Assembly (NCBI GenBank): GCA_041393495.1
Contig: JAWKKA010000004.1
Coordinates: forward strand, 1 to 64,000
Reading direction: 5' to 3'
Source of the DNA: RHKX01 sp041393495
Lineage (GTDB): Bacteria > Actinomycetota > Thermoleophilia > Solirubrobacterales > 70-9
DNA length: 64,000 bases
Below are positions 45,440 through 53,618 of the stretch, piece after piece (within the stretch, counting starts at the first letter, position 1; each line of letters opens with the position of its first letter). The notes under the pieces were generated by a model. It made no database searches. It had not been told where the DNA came from and saw only the letters and a program-made list of their open reading frames with translations. The position numbers were made by a program, and so were the translations under genes.

Positions 45440-46546
45440 TCAGGCGGGTGGCGGGCCGATGTCCGCGGGGGCCGGGCTGACTCCCGCGCCGGTCGTCGGC
45501 GCGACGGGGCGCTGGCTCTCGTGGCGGGCCATCGCCCGGACGGTGATCAGCAGCAGGATGTCGATCGCGAGGCCGAAGACCGCTCCGAACTGGGACTGGA
45601 CGAACAGGAAGACCTGGGTGAGAAGCAGCGAGACGAGCAGGCCGCGGGCGAGCCACTCGTAGCCGTCGGCGCGGCGGCCGCGGTTGATGCGGAGCAGGCC
45701 GACGACCACGAAGGCGGCGGCGACGCCGGAGGAGGCGACGATCGCGGCGCCGAGGAAGGTCCCGTTCTGCTCGAGCGTCACCGACTCGACGTCGGGATCG
45801 GCGAGCGCGAGGACGAAGACGAGCAGGTTGAGCAGCGTGACCGCCGCCCAGACCGTGAAGAGGGCAGCGATCGCACGCTGAAACCAACGCTGCTCGGTCA
45901 GCGCCAGGTAGCCGCGGTGGACCCGCTCGCCGAGCAGCGAGAGCCGCGAGCGCTCGGCGGTGGGGAGGGCGTCGACCCGCTCGGTCAGCTCACGCAGCGG
46001 CGCGACCATCGGGTTGGCGGGATCGACCCCGTCGAGGTACGCGAGCGTTCGCGCGCGGTCGCGGGCGTCGAAGCTGCCGTAGGTCGCGCCGCCGAGCCGC
46101 TCGATCGCATTCCGGAGCAGGTCGGGCTCCGAGAGGGTCCGCGTCCGCTGCAGGTGCCTTCCGACCAGGAAGAGGACGACGAAGACGATGTAGATGACGC
46201 CCGCCGCCGGCTTGAAGAAGTAGTTGTTGTTCTCGGTGATGAACTTGCCGAGCTCGTCGATGAAGAAGCCGAACCCGATGCCGCCGAGGACGGCGGCGGG
46301 GACGCGAGCGCTGCGGCCGAGCAGCGTCAGCAGGATCCCGATCGCGATCACCATGAAGACGCCGCCCCAGAGCAGGTGGGCGATGTGCAGCCCCTTGCCG
46401 CCCAGCTGCGGGTAGTGGGTGAGCCACAGCTGGGTGCGGATGACGAGGATCATCGTCACCGCCGAGACGAAGAACGTCTCGTGCAGCTGGCCCATGTCGG
46501 CATTCGTGGGCAGGTTCCGGAGCGGGTTGAGCCGGCGGGCATCCAT
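45440..46546 (-). CDS. Multi-spanning membrane protein of unknown function
   Basis: A 368-aa protein with about four helices in the first half (FFVSAVTMILVIRTQLWL, GGVFMVIAIGILLTLLG, VLGGIGFGFFIDELGKFI, GVIYIVFVVLFLVG), a cytoplasmic helical stretch (residues ~150-230) and four more helices. The motif GFFIDELGKFITENNNYFF is striking. I recognise no family. The ATG at 46546 is preferred because upstream codons run into repeat sequence. Its C-terminus is proline-rich. Confidence 0.72.
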   Translation of the reverse strand: MDARRLNPLRNLPTNADMGQLHETFFVSAVTMILVIRTQLWLTHYPQLGGKGLHIAHLLWGGVFMVIAIGILLTLLGRSARVPAAVLGGIGFGFFIDELGKFITENNNYFFKPAAGVIYIVFVVLFLVGRHLQRTRTLSEPDLLRNAIERLGGATYGSFDARDRARTLAYLDGVDPANPMVAPLRELTERVDALPTAERSRLSLLGERVHRGYLALTEQRWFQRAIAALFTVWAAVTLLNLLVFVLALADPDVESVTLEQNGTFLGAAIVASSGVAAAFVVVGLLRINRGRRADGYEWLARGLLVSLLLTQVFLFVQSQFGAVFGLAIDILLLITVRAMARHESQRPVAPTTGAGVSPAPADIGPPPA

Positions 46547-46596
46547 GGGCTCAACGGCGATTAGATCAGTTCGAGGCGACGCGGCTGCGTGGCCGG

Positions 46597-46657
46597 GCGA
46601 CGCGGCAGCGCGGACGAAGCGACGCGGCAGCGCGGACGAAGCGACGCGGCAGCGGCC
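46597..46657. repeat. 22-bp tandem repeats
   Basis: GCGACGCGGCAGCGCGGACG-AA is repeated exactly at 46597-46618 and 46619-46640, with a partial third copy at 46641-46657. It lies between the two minus-strand membrane/amine oxidase genes. Confidence 0.7.
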
Positions 46658-46663
46658 CGAAGA

Positions 46664-46696
46664 CGAAACGACATCCGCCGGGCGGATGTCGTTTCG
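46664..46696. terminator. 14-bp perfect hairpin
   Basis: CGAAACGACATCCG (46664-46677), loop CCGGG, CGGATGTCGTTTCG (46683-46696). It follows the 22-bp repeats and lies about 150 nt past the amine oxidase stop. On the plus strand it runs into a TC-rich tract. A terminator is likely; direction is unclear. Confidence 0.5.
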
Positions 46697-46809
46697 TTCT
46701 CTCCTCCTCCCCTCCCCGAGAGCGGGGCCGCCTGAAGCTCGAGTCCGCGGGACCAAAGTCGACGGTCTTCGTTTCGGGATCCGAACCGTAACCGATTTCG
46801 GCGAGCTTC

Positions 46810-46834
46810 GTGCCGATCGACACAGAATCGGCAC
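46810..46834 (-). terminator. Hairpin right after the amine oxidase gene
   Basis: GTGCCGAT (46810-46817) and ATCGGCAC (46827-46834) form a perfect 8-bp stem, 9 nt downstream of the stop codon of the minus-strand amine oxidase gene. Confidence 0.5.
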
Positions 46835-46843
46835 AACCGTGTT

Positions 46844-48325
46844 TCAGATCCGGTCGAGGGCCTCGCCGGCGGCCCGCAGCCCCGAGTCGATCGCGCCGTC
46901 CATGTAGCCGGCCCACTGGTCGGCCGTCTCCGTGCCGGCCCAGTGGATCGGGCCGACCCGGTTGCGGATCGCGTTGCGGTAGCCGACGAGCACGCCGGGC
47001 GGCGTGAAGCCGACGTAGCAGCCGCGGCTCCAGCGGTCCTTGGCCCATGACTTGTCGATGTAGTCGCGGGCGTCGGTACGCGCCTTCGGCCCGAAGTAGC
47101 GCGCGAAGCAGTCGAGCACCGCCGTGCGCCGCTCGGTCCGGCTGGCGCCGGCCATGTCGCGCGCCGCCTGCCCTTCGATGAAGCCGAGCAGGACTCCGGG
47201 CCTGCCGTCCGGCGGCGAGTTGTCGAACGTCAGCCTGACCGGGCCCTCGTTCGAGGTCGCCATCCCGTTCAGGCCCTCGTCCCGCCAGAACGGCCGGTCG
47301 TAGATCGCCATGCACTTCATCACCGTCCCCATCGGGACCCGCTGGTCGAGCTGGGCGCGGTTCGGCGGTAGGTCGGGCCGGAAGCGGATCCCGCCGACGA
47401 GCGCCGGCGGCACGGTCACGATCACGCGCCGGGCCGCCCAGGTGTCGGCGCGGGTCCTGACGACGACCCCGGAGCCGCTGCGGCGGATCGCCCGGACCGG
47501 CTGGCCGAGCTCGACCGCGCGGCCGAGCTGTTTGGCGAGCCGCAGCGCGATCAGCTGCGAGCCGCCGACGATCCGCTTCTCCTGCGCGCCGCCGGTCGTG
47601 TTGATCAGCAGGTTGAAGTCGCCCGCCGCGGTTGCGATGTAGAGGAGGACGAAGAGCAGCGACAGGTCGCGCGGCTCGGCCGAGAAGACCGACGCGATCC
47701 CGAGCTCGATGAGCTCGCGCGCCTCGGTCGCGAGCTCCGCGTCGCGCAGGTAGGTCTCGAAGGTCTGCGCGTCCCACTCGCCGGCCCGCGGCGCCTTCCA
47801 GGGCGCGTCGGGAGGGACCGTCGCCGCCTTCGCGTTGAGGTCGTTGATCGTCGTCAGCACCTCGATCAGCGAGCTCGGGTCGGCGGGCGGGATCGTCCCC
47901 TCATACAGCGAGCGGCTGCCGTCGCGCCAGTAGACGCTCTTGCCGTCGACGTAGGTGTCGAACGTCTTCAGGCCGAGCTCGTCGATCAACGCCAGGACCC
48001 GGTCCTGGGTCGGGCCGACCCACTGGCCGCCGATCTCGACGATCTCGCCGCCGCCGATCTCGTGGTTGAGGGTGCGTCCGCCGACGCGGTCACGGGCCTC
48101 GAGGACGACGACCGAGCGGCCGGCACGCTTGATCTCGCGGGCGGCCGCGAGTCCGGCGAGGCCGGCGCCGACGACGATCACATCGCGCTTGCGCTTGCGG
48201 CCCGGCGCGGAGGCGGCAGCCCCGCTGACCCGGCCGGCCGCGATCCCGGCAGCGCCCGCGAGGGCGCCGCCGAGTGCCCCCCGGCGACTGACGCCGCGGT
48301 TCGCGAGCCGCTCGGGGCCGGCCAT
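46844..48325 (-). CDS. Flavin monoamine oxidase with Tat signal
   Basis: A 493-aa FAD enzyme. The N-terminus NRGVSRRGALGGALAGAAG is a twin-arginine signal, so it folds in the cytoplasm and is exported. FAD fold VIVVGAGLAGLAAAREIKRA, then EARDRVGGRT, EIGGQWVGPTQDR and near the end RGCYVGFTPPG and HWAGTETADQWAGYMDGAI, all typical of the monoamine oxidase family. It would oxidise an amine outside the membrane, releasing H2O2. Its ATG directly follows the ferritin TAG, so the two are co-translated; pairing an H2O2 producer with ferritin is suggestive. Confidence 0.9.
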   Translation of the reverse strand: MAGPERLANRGVSRRGALGGALAGAAGIAAGRVSGAAASAPGRKRKRDVIVVGAGLAGLAAAREIKRAGRSVVVLEARDRVGGRTLNHEIGGGEIVEIGGQWVGPTQDRVLALIDELGLKTFDTYVDGKSVYWRDGSRSLYEGTIPPADPSSLIEVLTTINDLNAKAATVPPDAPWKAPRAGEWDAQTFETYLRDAELATEARELIELGIASVFSAEPRDLSLLFVLLYIATAAGDFNLLINTTGGAQEKRIVGGSQLIALRLAKQLGRAVELGQPVRAIRRSGSGVVVRTRADTWAARRVIVTVPPALVGGIRFRPDLPPNRAQLDQRVPMGTVMKCMAIYDRPFWRDEGLNGMATSNEGPVRLTFDNSPPDGRPGVLLGFIEGQAARDMAGASRTERRTAVLDCFARYFGPKARTDARDYIDKSWAKDRWSRGCYVGFTPPGVLVGYRNAIRNRVGPIHWAGTETADQWAGYMDGAIDSGLRAAGEALDRI

Positions 48326-48859
48326 CTAGAGGGCTCCTCCGGCGGCGGCGGGCGCCGTCGGGTCCTCGCCTCCGTCGCCGAGGCCCTCGCGGGCGAGGTA
48401 CTCCTCGGCGAGCAACGGGTTGTCGGCGGAGCGCTCGACGATCTTCAACAGATCGGACATCGAGGAGACCTCCTCGACCTGCTCCTTGATGAACCACTGC
48501 ATGAACTGCTCGCCCTGGTAGTCGCCCTCGTCGCGCGCCCGTGCGGCCAGCGCGCTGATCTGCTCGGTCACGCGCCTCTCCTGCTCGAGCGCGAGTCGCA
48601 CCGGGGCGACGATGTCGTCGAACCCGACCTGCGGCGACTCGACGCCCGGGATCGCGACGTCGAGCTCGGCGTCGAGCAGGTACTGGGTGATCATCATCGC
48701 GTGGTTGCGCTCCTCGACCGCCTGCCGGTAGAAGAACCCGGCCAGCCGCGGCAGCGTCTCGGCGTCGTAGTGGACGGCGATCGCCACGTACTGCTGATGG
48801 GCCGCGAACTCGTGCGCGACCTGCTCGTTCAGCGCCGTCGCGAAGCTCGAATCACTCAT
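48326..48859 (-). CDS. Ferritin
   Basis: A 177-aa four-helix iron-storage protein. With the numbering of E. coli FtnA, the ferroxidase and accessory iron ligands are all present: Glu17, Tyr24, Glu49, Glu50, His53, Glu94, Glu126, Gln127, Glu129 and Glu130 (seen in HEFAAHQQY, VEERNHAM, LEQERR and KEQVEEV). GGAGGG 4 nt before the ATG. First gene before the amine oxidase, with no bases between stop and start. Confidence 0.93.
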   Translation of the reverse strand: MSDSSFATALNEQVAHEFAAHQQYVAIAVHYDAETLPRLAGFFYRQAVEERNHAMMITQYLLDAELDVAIPGVESPQVGFDDIVAPVRLALEQERRVTEQISALAARARDEGDYQGEQFMQWFIKEQVEEVSSMSDLLKIVERSADNPLLAEEYLAREGLGDGGEDPTAPAAAGGAL

Positions 48860-49028
48860 TCATCCCTCCGTCTCGTCTTCGGGTGGTCGCGGCGACCGTA
48901 ACCCAAACGCCGGGTTCGGCCACCCGAAGCCCGATCGACCAGCCGGAGGCCCGGCTCGGCCACCGAAACGCGCCGGGTTCGGCCAGCCGGGCCACCCGGG
49001 GGCCCGGCTGCGCCGGCCGACGCCGGGA

Positions 49029-50096
49029 TCAGCCCCAGCGAAAGCCGGTCGCCGACGGCGCCGGGTCCATCGGCGAGGCCGGGAGCCCGGGCGGCACGGC
49101 CGGATCGTTGTAGCCGGAGGGGGCGGTGTCGTTCGGCGTGTCGGGGTGAAACAGCGACGCGAGGTACTGGATCTGGCCGCGACCGACCTCGACCTCGCCC
49201 TGACCGCCGCCGTAGATCGCGATCCCCTCGGCGGCGCAGTGCTCGTAGACCGCGAACAGCTCGCGCAGCGACCCGAACCGCGACGGCTTCGAGTTGATCG
49301 CCCTCGGCTTCCACTCGAGCGCGACGATGTCGGCGAGCGAGTGCAGCGGCGCGTCCCAGGTGACGCGGTCGGCGAGCGGCTCGAGCAGCGCCCGGGTCTC
49401 GGCGTTGACGTCGGGGTCCTCGAGGTAGGCCCCCGGGAACGCCTCGGCGACCTGCCGATAGAGCTCCGCGTCGGTCTCGACGTCGACCGGCGTGCCCCGG
49501 TAGTGGCCCTTGAGGTCGAGGACGCGGACCGTCGCGAGCGTGCCGATCTCGGCGATCAGCTCGGGCGTCCAGTCGTTCTCGGGGTCGAGCTTGAACGCGA
49601 GGTCGGGGTAGGAGGCGAGGCGCTTGCGGATCGGCTCGGTCGTCGAGCCGTCCTCGTCGTCGAAGCTCGTCAGGCGGGTCGAGCAGACGAACTCGAGCGG
49701 CCGCGGCTCGCGACCGACCGCCTCGTGGAAGGGGAGGCCGTTCTGGCGCAACGCGAGATCGAGCGCCGCGCTCTCGTAGGCCCAGCGCCGGTAGTGGATC
49801 GAGGCCTCGCGGGTCGCGGGGGCGACGCCGAACAGGTCGAGCTCGCCGGCGAGCGCGCAGAGCTCGCCGAGCGTCGTGGCCGCCGAGAAGTCATGGACGG
49901 GGCCGGCGTCGCGGTGGGCGATGTGGTCGAGCGCGTCGTAGACGACGTCCTCGCCGATCCCCTCCTCGCCGCCGCCGCGCAGGCGGACCAGCGTCGAGGG
50001 GCGCGTGAACGACCCGTACTCGCGGTCGTGTCCGGTCAGCTCGTAGGACTCGACGCTGAGCGGCAGCGACTCGATCCGCTCCCACAACCCGCTCAT
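49029..50096 (-). CDS. Enolase-superfamily enzyme of unknown substrate
   Basis: A 355-aa protein with the enolase-superfamily layout: an N-terminal capping domain (VESYELTGHDREYGSFTRP) and a barrel with Lys169 (AFKLDPEND), metal ligands Asp194 (VLDLKGHY), Glu226 (YLEDPDV) and Asp248 (TWDAPLHS), and Lys270 (INSKPSR). The spacing suits the mandelate racemase/muconate-type branch, with Lys on both sides of the barrel, as in epimerases and synthases. It is the last gene of the operon with a decarboxylase, an amidinohydrolase, a carbamoylase and a permease, and overlaps the permease as ATGA. Confidence 0.78.
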   Translation of the reverse strand: MSGLWERIESLPLSVESYELTGHDREYGSFTRPSTLVRLRGGGEEGIGEDVVYDALDHIAHRDAGPVHDFSAATTLGELCALAGELDLFGVAPATREASIHYRRWAYESAALDLALRQNGLPFHEAVGREPRPLEFVCSTRLTSFDDEDGSTTEPIRKRLASYPDLAFKLDPENDWTPELIAEIGTLATVRVLDLKGHYRGTPVDVETDAELYRQVAEAFPGAYLEDPDVNAETRALLEPLADRVTWDAPLHSLADIVALEWKPRAINSKPSRFGSLRELFAVYEHCAAEGIAIYGGGQGEVEVGRGQIQYLASLFHPDTPNDTAPSGYNDPAVPPGLPASPMDPAPSATGFRWG

Positions 50097-51478
50097 CTGC
50101 TCTCCTCTCCAGTCGTTTGCGCTTCCGGGCCGCCGTCGGTGGCGGACCGGTGACCGCCGGCGTAGGCGAGGGCCCAGAGAACGACCCCGAGCAGGAGCAG
50201 GAGCCCGGCGCGGAGGAAGATCTCGCCCTCGTTGTCGACGATCAGGACGACGCAGACTACGGCCCCGAGGATCGGGGCGATCGTCGGCGCCCGGAAGTGC
50301 TCGTGGCCGACCCGGTCGCGGCGCAGGACGAGCACCGCGACGTTGACGATCGCGAACGCGCAGAGCAGCAGCAGCACGGTCGTGTCGGCGAGCGAGGCGA
50401 GGTCCCCGGTCGCCACGAGCGCGAGGCTGAGCACCGTCGTGAAGACGATCGCCGTGATCGGCGTCCGCCGGCCGGAGAGCACCCGCCCGAAGAAGCCGGG
50501 GACGATCCCCTCCTCGGCCATCCCGTAGACGAGCCGCGAGGCCATCACCATGTTGATCAGCGCGCCGTTGGCGAGCGCGGCCAGGGTGATCGCGGCGAAC
50601 ACCTTCGGGTCGATTCCGAGCGGTCCCTGCTCGCCGACGAGGACGAGCGGCGCCGACGAGTCGGCGAGCACCGCGGTCGGGACGACGCCCGAGGCGACCA
50701 GGGTGACGAGCAGGTAGATCGTGCCGGCGATCGCCAGGCCGCCGAAGAGGACCCGCGGGTAGGTCCGCGAGGGCTCGCGGACCTCCTCGGCGATGTTGAC
50801 CGAGTCCTCGAAGCCGATCAGCGCGTAGAAGGCGAGCCCGGCGCCGGAGAGGATCGCGAACGGCGGGGCGACGCCCTCCTTGAACTCGAGGTTGCGGCCG
50901 AAGTCGGCACCGCCCTCGCCGAGCGCCGCGACGCCGATCGCGACGATCAGGACGAGGCCGCCGACCTCGGCGATCGTCAGCAGCGCGTTGACGCGGACGG
51001 ACTCGGCGATCCCGCGGGCGTTGACGATCGCGACGACGATCAGGAACGCGATCGCGACCGGGACGAGGCGGACGTCGAGGAACTCGCCGAGAGCGTCGCC
51101 GGCGAACCCGCGCGCCAGGGTGCTGGCCGAGGTGATCCCCGACGCCATCACCGCGAACGCGACCATGAAGGTGAAGAAGGGCCGGTCGAACGCCTTGTTG
51201 GTGTAGAGGGCGGCGCCGGCCGCGCGCGGGTACTTGGAGACGAGCTCGGCGTAGGAGCAGGCGGTCAGCGCCGCGAGCGCGAACGCCGTCGCGAACGACG
51301 TCCAGATCGCCCCGCCGACCTCGGCGCCGACCTTGCCGACGAGCGTGTAGATGCCGCCGCCGAGCATGTCGCCGACGATGAAGAAGAGCAGCATCGCCGG
51401 GCCGACGCGGCGGGCCAGCTTCGTCCGGTCGCCCGCCGCGGCCGGGTCGCGCTCGTCGGCGGCCGGCGGCGAGCTCAT
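50093..51478 (-). CDS. APC-family amino acid/polyamine permease
   Basis: A 461-aa transporter with twelve predicted helices. LLFFIVGDMLGGGIYTLVGK is the consensus first helix with the substrate-binding GxG, and AFYALIGFEDSVNIAEEVRE the helix 6 region. The family moves amino acids, polyamines or guanidino compounds by proton or exchange coupling. Overlaps both neighbours by 4 nt (ATGA), so it belongs to the decarboxylase operon and presumably carries its substrate or product. Confidence 0.9.
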   Translation of the reverse strand: MSSPPAADERDPAAAGDRTKLARRVGPAMLLFFIVGDMLGGGIYTLVGKVGAEVGGAIWTSFATAFALAALTACSYAELVSKYPRAAGAALYTNKAFDRPFFTFMVAFAVMASGITSASTLARGFAGDALGEFLDVRLVPVAIAFLIVVAIVNARGIAESVRVNALLTIAEVGGLVLIVAIGVAALGEGGADFGRNLEFKEGVAPPFAILSGAGLAFYALIGFEDSVNIAEEVREPSRTYPRVLFGGLAIAGTIYLLVTLVASGVVPTAVLADSSAPLVLVGEQGPLGIDPKVFAAITLAALANGALINMVMASRLVYGMAEEGIVPGFFGRVLSGRRTPITAIVFTTVLSLALVATGDLASLADTTVLLLLCAFAIVNVAVLVLRRDRVGHEHFRAPTIAPILGAVVCVVLIVDNEGEIFLRAGLLLLLGVVLWALAYAGGHRSATDGGPEAQTTGEESR

Positions 51479-52743
51479 CCCGCTTCGACGAGGCCCTCGA
51501 GGAGCGCCGCGGCGACGAGCTCGCCGAACGCGGCGAGCGCGGCGCCGAGGTCCTCGTCGCGGCTGCGCTCCTCCTTCGCGTGGCTGATCCCGGCGACCGA
51601 GGCGGCGAAGATCATCGCCGCCGGGACGACCCGGGCCATCTCCGCGGCGTCGTGGAGGGCGCCGCTCGCGATCGCGACGGGCCGGCCGCCGGCCGCCGCC
51701 GCAGCGCGCTCGGCGCGGGCGACGAGCGCGGGGTCGAACGGGATCGGCGCGATCCGCCAGACCGGCTCCGCGGCGACCGGGCAGGAGCGGGCGTCGGCGA
51801 TCACATCGGCGGCCTCGCGGACCGCGGCGAGCATCGCCGCGAGCGCTTCCGGGTCGGGATGGCGGAGATCGACCGAGACCGTCGCGCGACCGGCGACGGC
51901 GGTGATGATCCCCGGCTCCATCTCGATCCGGCCGGTGGTCGCGACGCCGCCGTGCTCGCGGGCGATCCGCTCTGCCACGACCGCGAGGTCGGCGGCGGCG
52001 AGGCCGGCGTCGCGGCGCCGGTCCATCGGGGTCGTGCCGGCGTGGGCCGCCTGTCCGGCGAACGCCAGGCGGAGCCGTTCGACGCCGACGCAGCCGGAGA
52101 CCGCCGCGCAGCTCTCGCCCGCCCCGTCGAGGACCGGTCCCTGCTCGATGTGGAGCTCGAGGTAGGCGGCGATCGTGGCGAGCCGGCGGCTCGCATCGGG
52201 CGCCCGGGCGGGATCGACCCCCGCCCCGGCCAGCACCTCGCCGATCGGGTTGCCGTCGGCGTCGGCGAGCCCCGCGAGCTCGGCCGGGTCGAGGGTGCCG
52301 GCGAGCGCCGAGCTGCCGAACAGGCTGCGACCGAATCGCGATCCCTCCTCGTCGGCGAAGTCGATCAGCACGAGGTCGCGGGGTGGCGGCTTCGGCGCGG
52401 CGGCCCAGGCACGGAGGGCGCCGAGCGCCGCCATCACGCCGAGGGCGCCGTCGAGGGGGCCGCCGCCGGGGACCGAGTCGAGGTGGGAGCCGAGCGCGAG
52501 CGCCGGCGCCCGGCGATCGGCGCCGGGCAGCCGCGCCCAGAGGTTGCCGGCCTCGTCGACCTCGACGTCCGCGATCCCGACCTCGGCGATGCGGTCGCGA
52601 AGCAGGTCGCGGGCCGCCCCCCAGACCGGCGTCCAGCAGACCCGCCGGGCCCCCCCGGGGCCGCCGGTCAGCGTCTCGAGGTCGGCGAGGTCGGCGAGGA
52701 CCCGCGCCGCGTCGATCGCCGGCGCCGGGCCCGCGGCGCTCAA
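51475..52743 (-). CDS. M20-family N-carbamoyl amino acid/amine hydrolase
   Basis: A 422-aa zinc amidohydrolase of the hydantoinase/carbamoylase branch (allantoate amidohydrolase, beta-ureidopropionase, L-N-carbamoylase). ALGSHLDSVPGGGPLDGALG supplies two metal ligands, IDFADEEGSRFG the catalytic Glu, and LELHIEQGPVLDGAG plus GQAAHAGTTPMDRRRD the dimer/substrate region; SGALHDAAEMARV is the last His. It would remove a carbamoyl group. TTG start overlapping the preceding stop (TTGA). Confidence 0.87.
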   Translation of the reverse strand: MSAAGPAPAIDAARVLADLADLETLTGGPGGARRVCWTPVWGAARDLLRDRIAEVGIADVEVDEAGNLWARLPGADRRAPALALGSHLDSVPGGGPLDGALGVMAALGALRAWAAAPKPPPRDLVLIDFADEEGSRFGRSLFGSSALAGTLDPAELAGLADADGNPIGEVLAGAGVDPARAPDASRRLATIAAYLELHIEQGPVLDGAGESCAAVSGCVGVERLRLAFAGQAAHAGTTPMDRRRDAGLAAADLAVVAERIAREHGGVATTGRIEMEPGIITAVAGRATVSVDLRHPDPEALAAMLAAVREAADVIADARSCPVAAEPVWRIAPIPFDPALVARAERAAAAAGGRPVAIASGALHDAAEMARVVPAAMIFAASVAGISHAKEERSRDEDLGAALAAFGELVAAALLEGLVEAG

Positions 52744-53618
52744 CCGACGCGCTCCCGTCGCAGCGCCTGACCGAGGCAGTGGGCGCCGCCGCCGCCGAGC
52801 GTGAACATGCTCAGGTCGGGGGCGTGGACCTCGATGCCGCGCGCCCGCAGCTGCTCGTTGAGGCTCTTCGAGTACTCGCTCGAGAGCGCCCGGTCGTCGC
52901 CGAGCGAGATCGCGTTGACGCCGAGCGCGAACGCCTCGGCGACCGGGACCTCGAGGATCTCGAAGCCGGCGTCGCGGAGCCAGCGGACGAGGCCGGCGCC
53001 GGCGACGTCGACGCAGACGGCGGCGAGCTTCGGGGCGAGGATCGAGACGAGGACGTCGATGTGGACGAACTGGCTCGGGATCATCTCGATCCGGACCTCC
53101 CAGCCGAGCTCCTCCATCCAGCCGGCGAGCTGCCGGGCGGCGGGCGCCTCGGTCCGCTCCTCGCCGTTGCCGATCAGCATCCGGCCCGGCTCGACGATGA
53201 TCACGTCACCGCCCTCGAGCGCCCCCGCCGTGATCATCCGGTGGATCGGGATCCCGGCCTCCTGGTAGAAGCGGATCACCGGCGCGTACTCGCCGCGCCG
53301 CCACTGCTGGTGGAGCTGGGTGACGACCGCGCCCTCGGGAGTCGCGAAGCTCGAGTCGCGGGCGAAGACCTGGTAGGGGAGGGCCGGGTCGGGCTCGAGG
53401 AAGTGGCAGCGGACGCCGGCGCTCTCGTAGGCGGCGACCATCTCGGCGTGCTGGGCGAGCGCCGCGCTGCTGCTGAAGCTGCGCTCCCCCGCCAGGGTCG
53501 CCTTCGAGATCGCGCTCGTCGGCAGCCAGCGGAAGTTGTCGGGCGGGCCGAGGAGGACGTCGAGCAGCCGCCCGTACTCGGAGTCGGCTCCCCAGGGGAC
53601 GTTGCCGGAGCCGTTCAT
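52740..53618 (-). CDS. Amidinotransferase/arginine deiminase-fold hydrolase
   Basis: A 292-aa pentein-fold enzyme related to dimethylarginine dimethylaminohydrolase and arginine/agmatine deiminases. Key residues are visible: Arg87-Asp88 (FARDSSF), Glu135-Gly-Gly-Asp138 (LEGGDVI), His186 and Asp188 (FVHIDVLVS) and nucleophile Cys281 (GGGGAHCLGQAL). The reaction turns a guanidino group into a ureido group, or removes it. Set in this operon after an amino acid decarboxylase and before a carbamoylase, agmatine or arginine is the likely substrate type. Confidence 0.87.
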   Translation of the reverse strand: MNGSGNVPWGADSEYGRLLDVLLGPPDNFRWLPTSAISKATLAGERSFSSSAALAQHAEMVAAYESAGVRCHFLEPDPALPYQVFARDSSFATPEGAVVTQLHQQWRRGEYAPVIRFYQEAGIPIHRMITAGALEGGDVIIVEPGRMLIGNGEERTEAPAARQLAGWMEELGWEVRIEMIPSQFVHIDVLVSILAPKLAAVCVDVAGAGLVRWLRDAGFEILEVPVAEAFALGVNAISLGDDRALSSEYSKSLNEQLRARGIEVHAPDLSMFTLGGGGAHCLGQALRRERVG

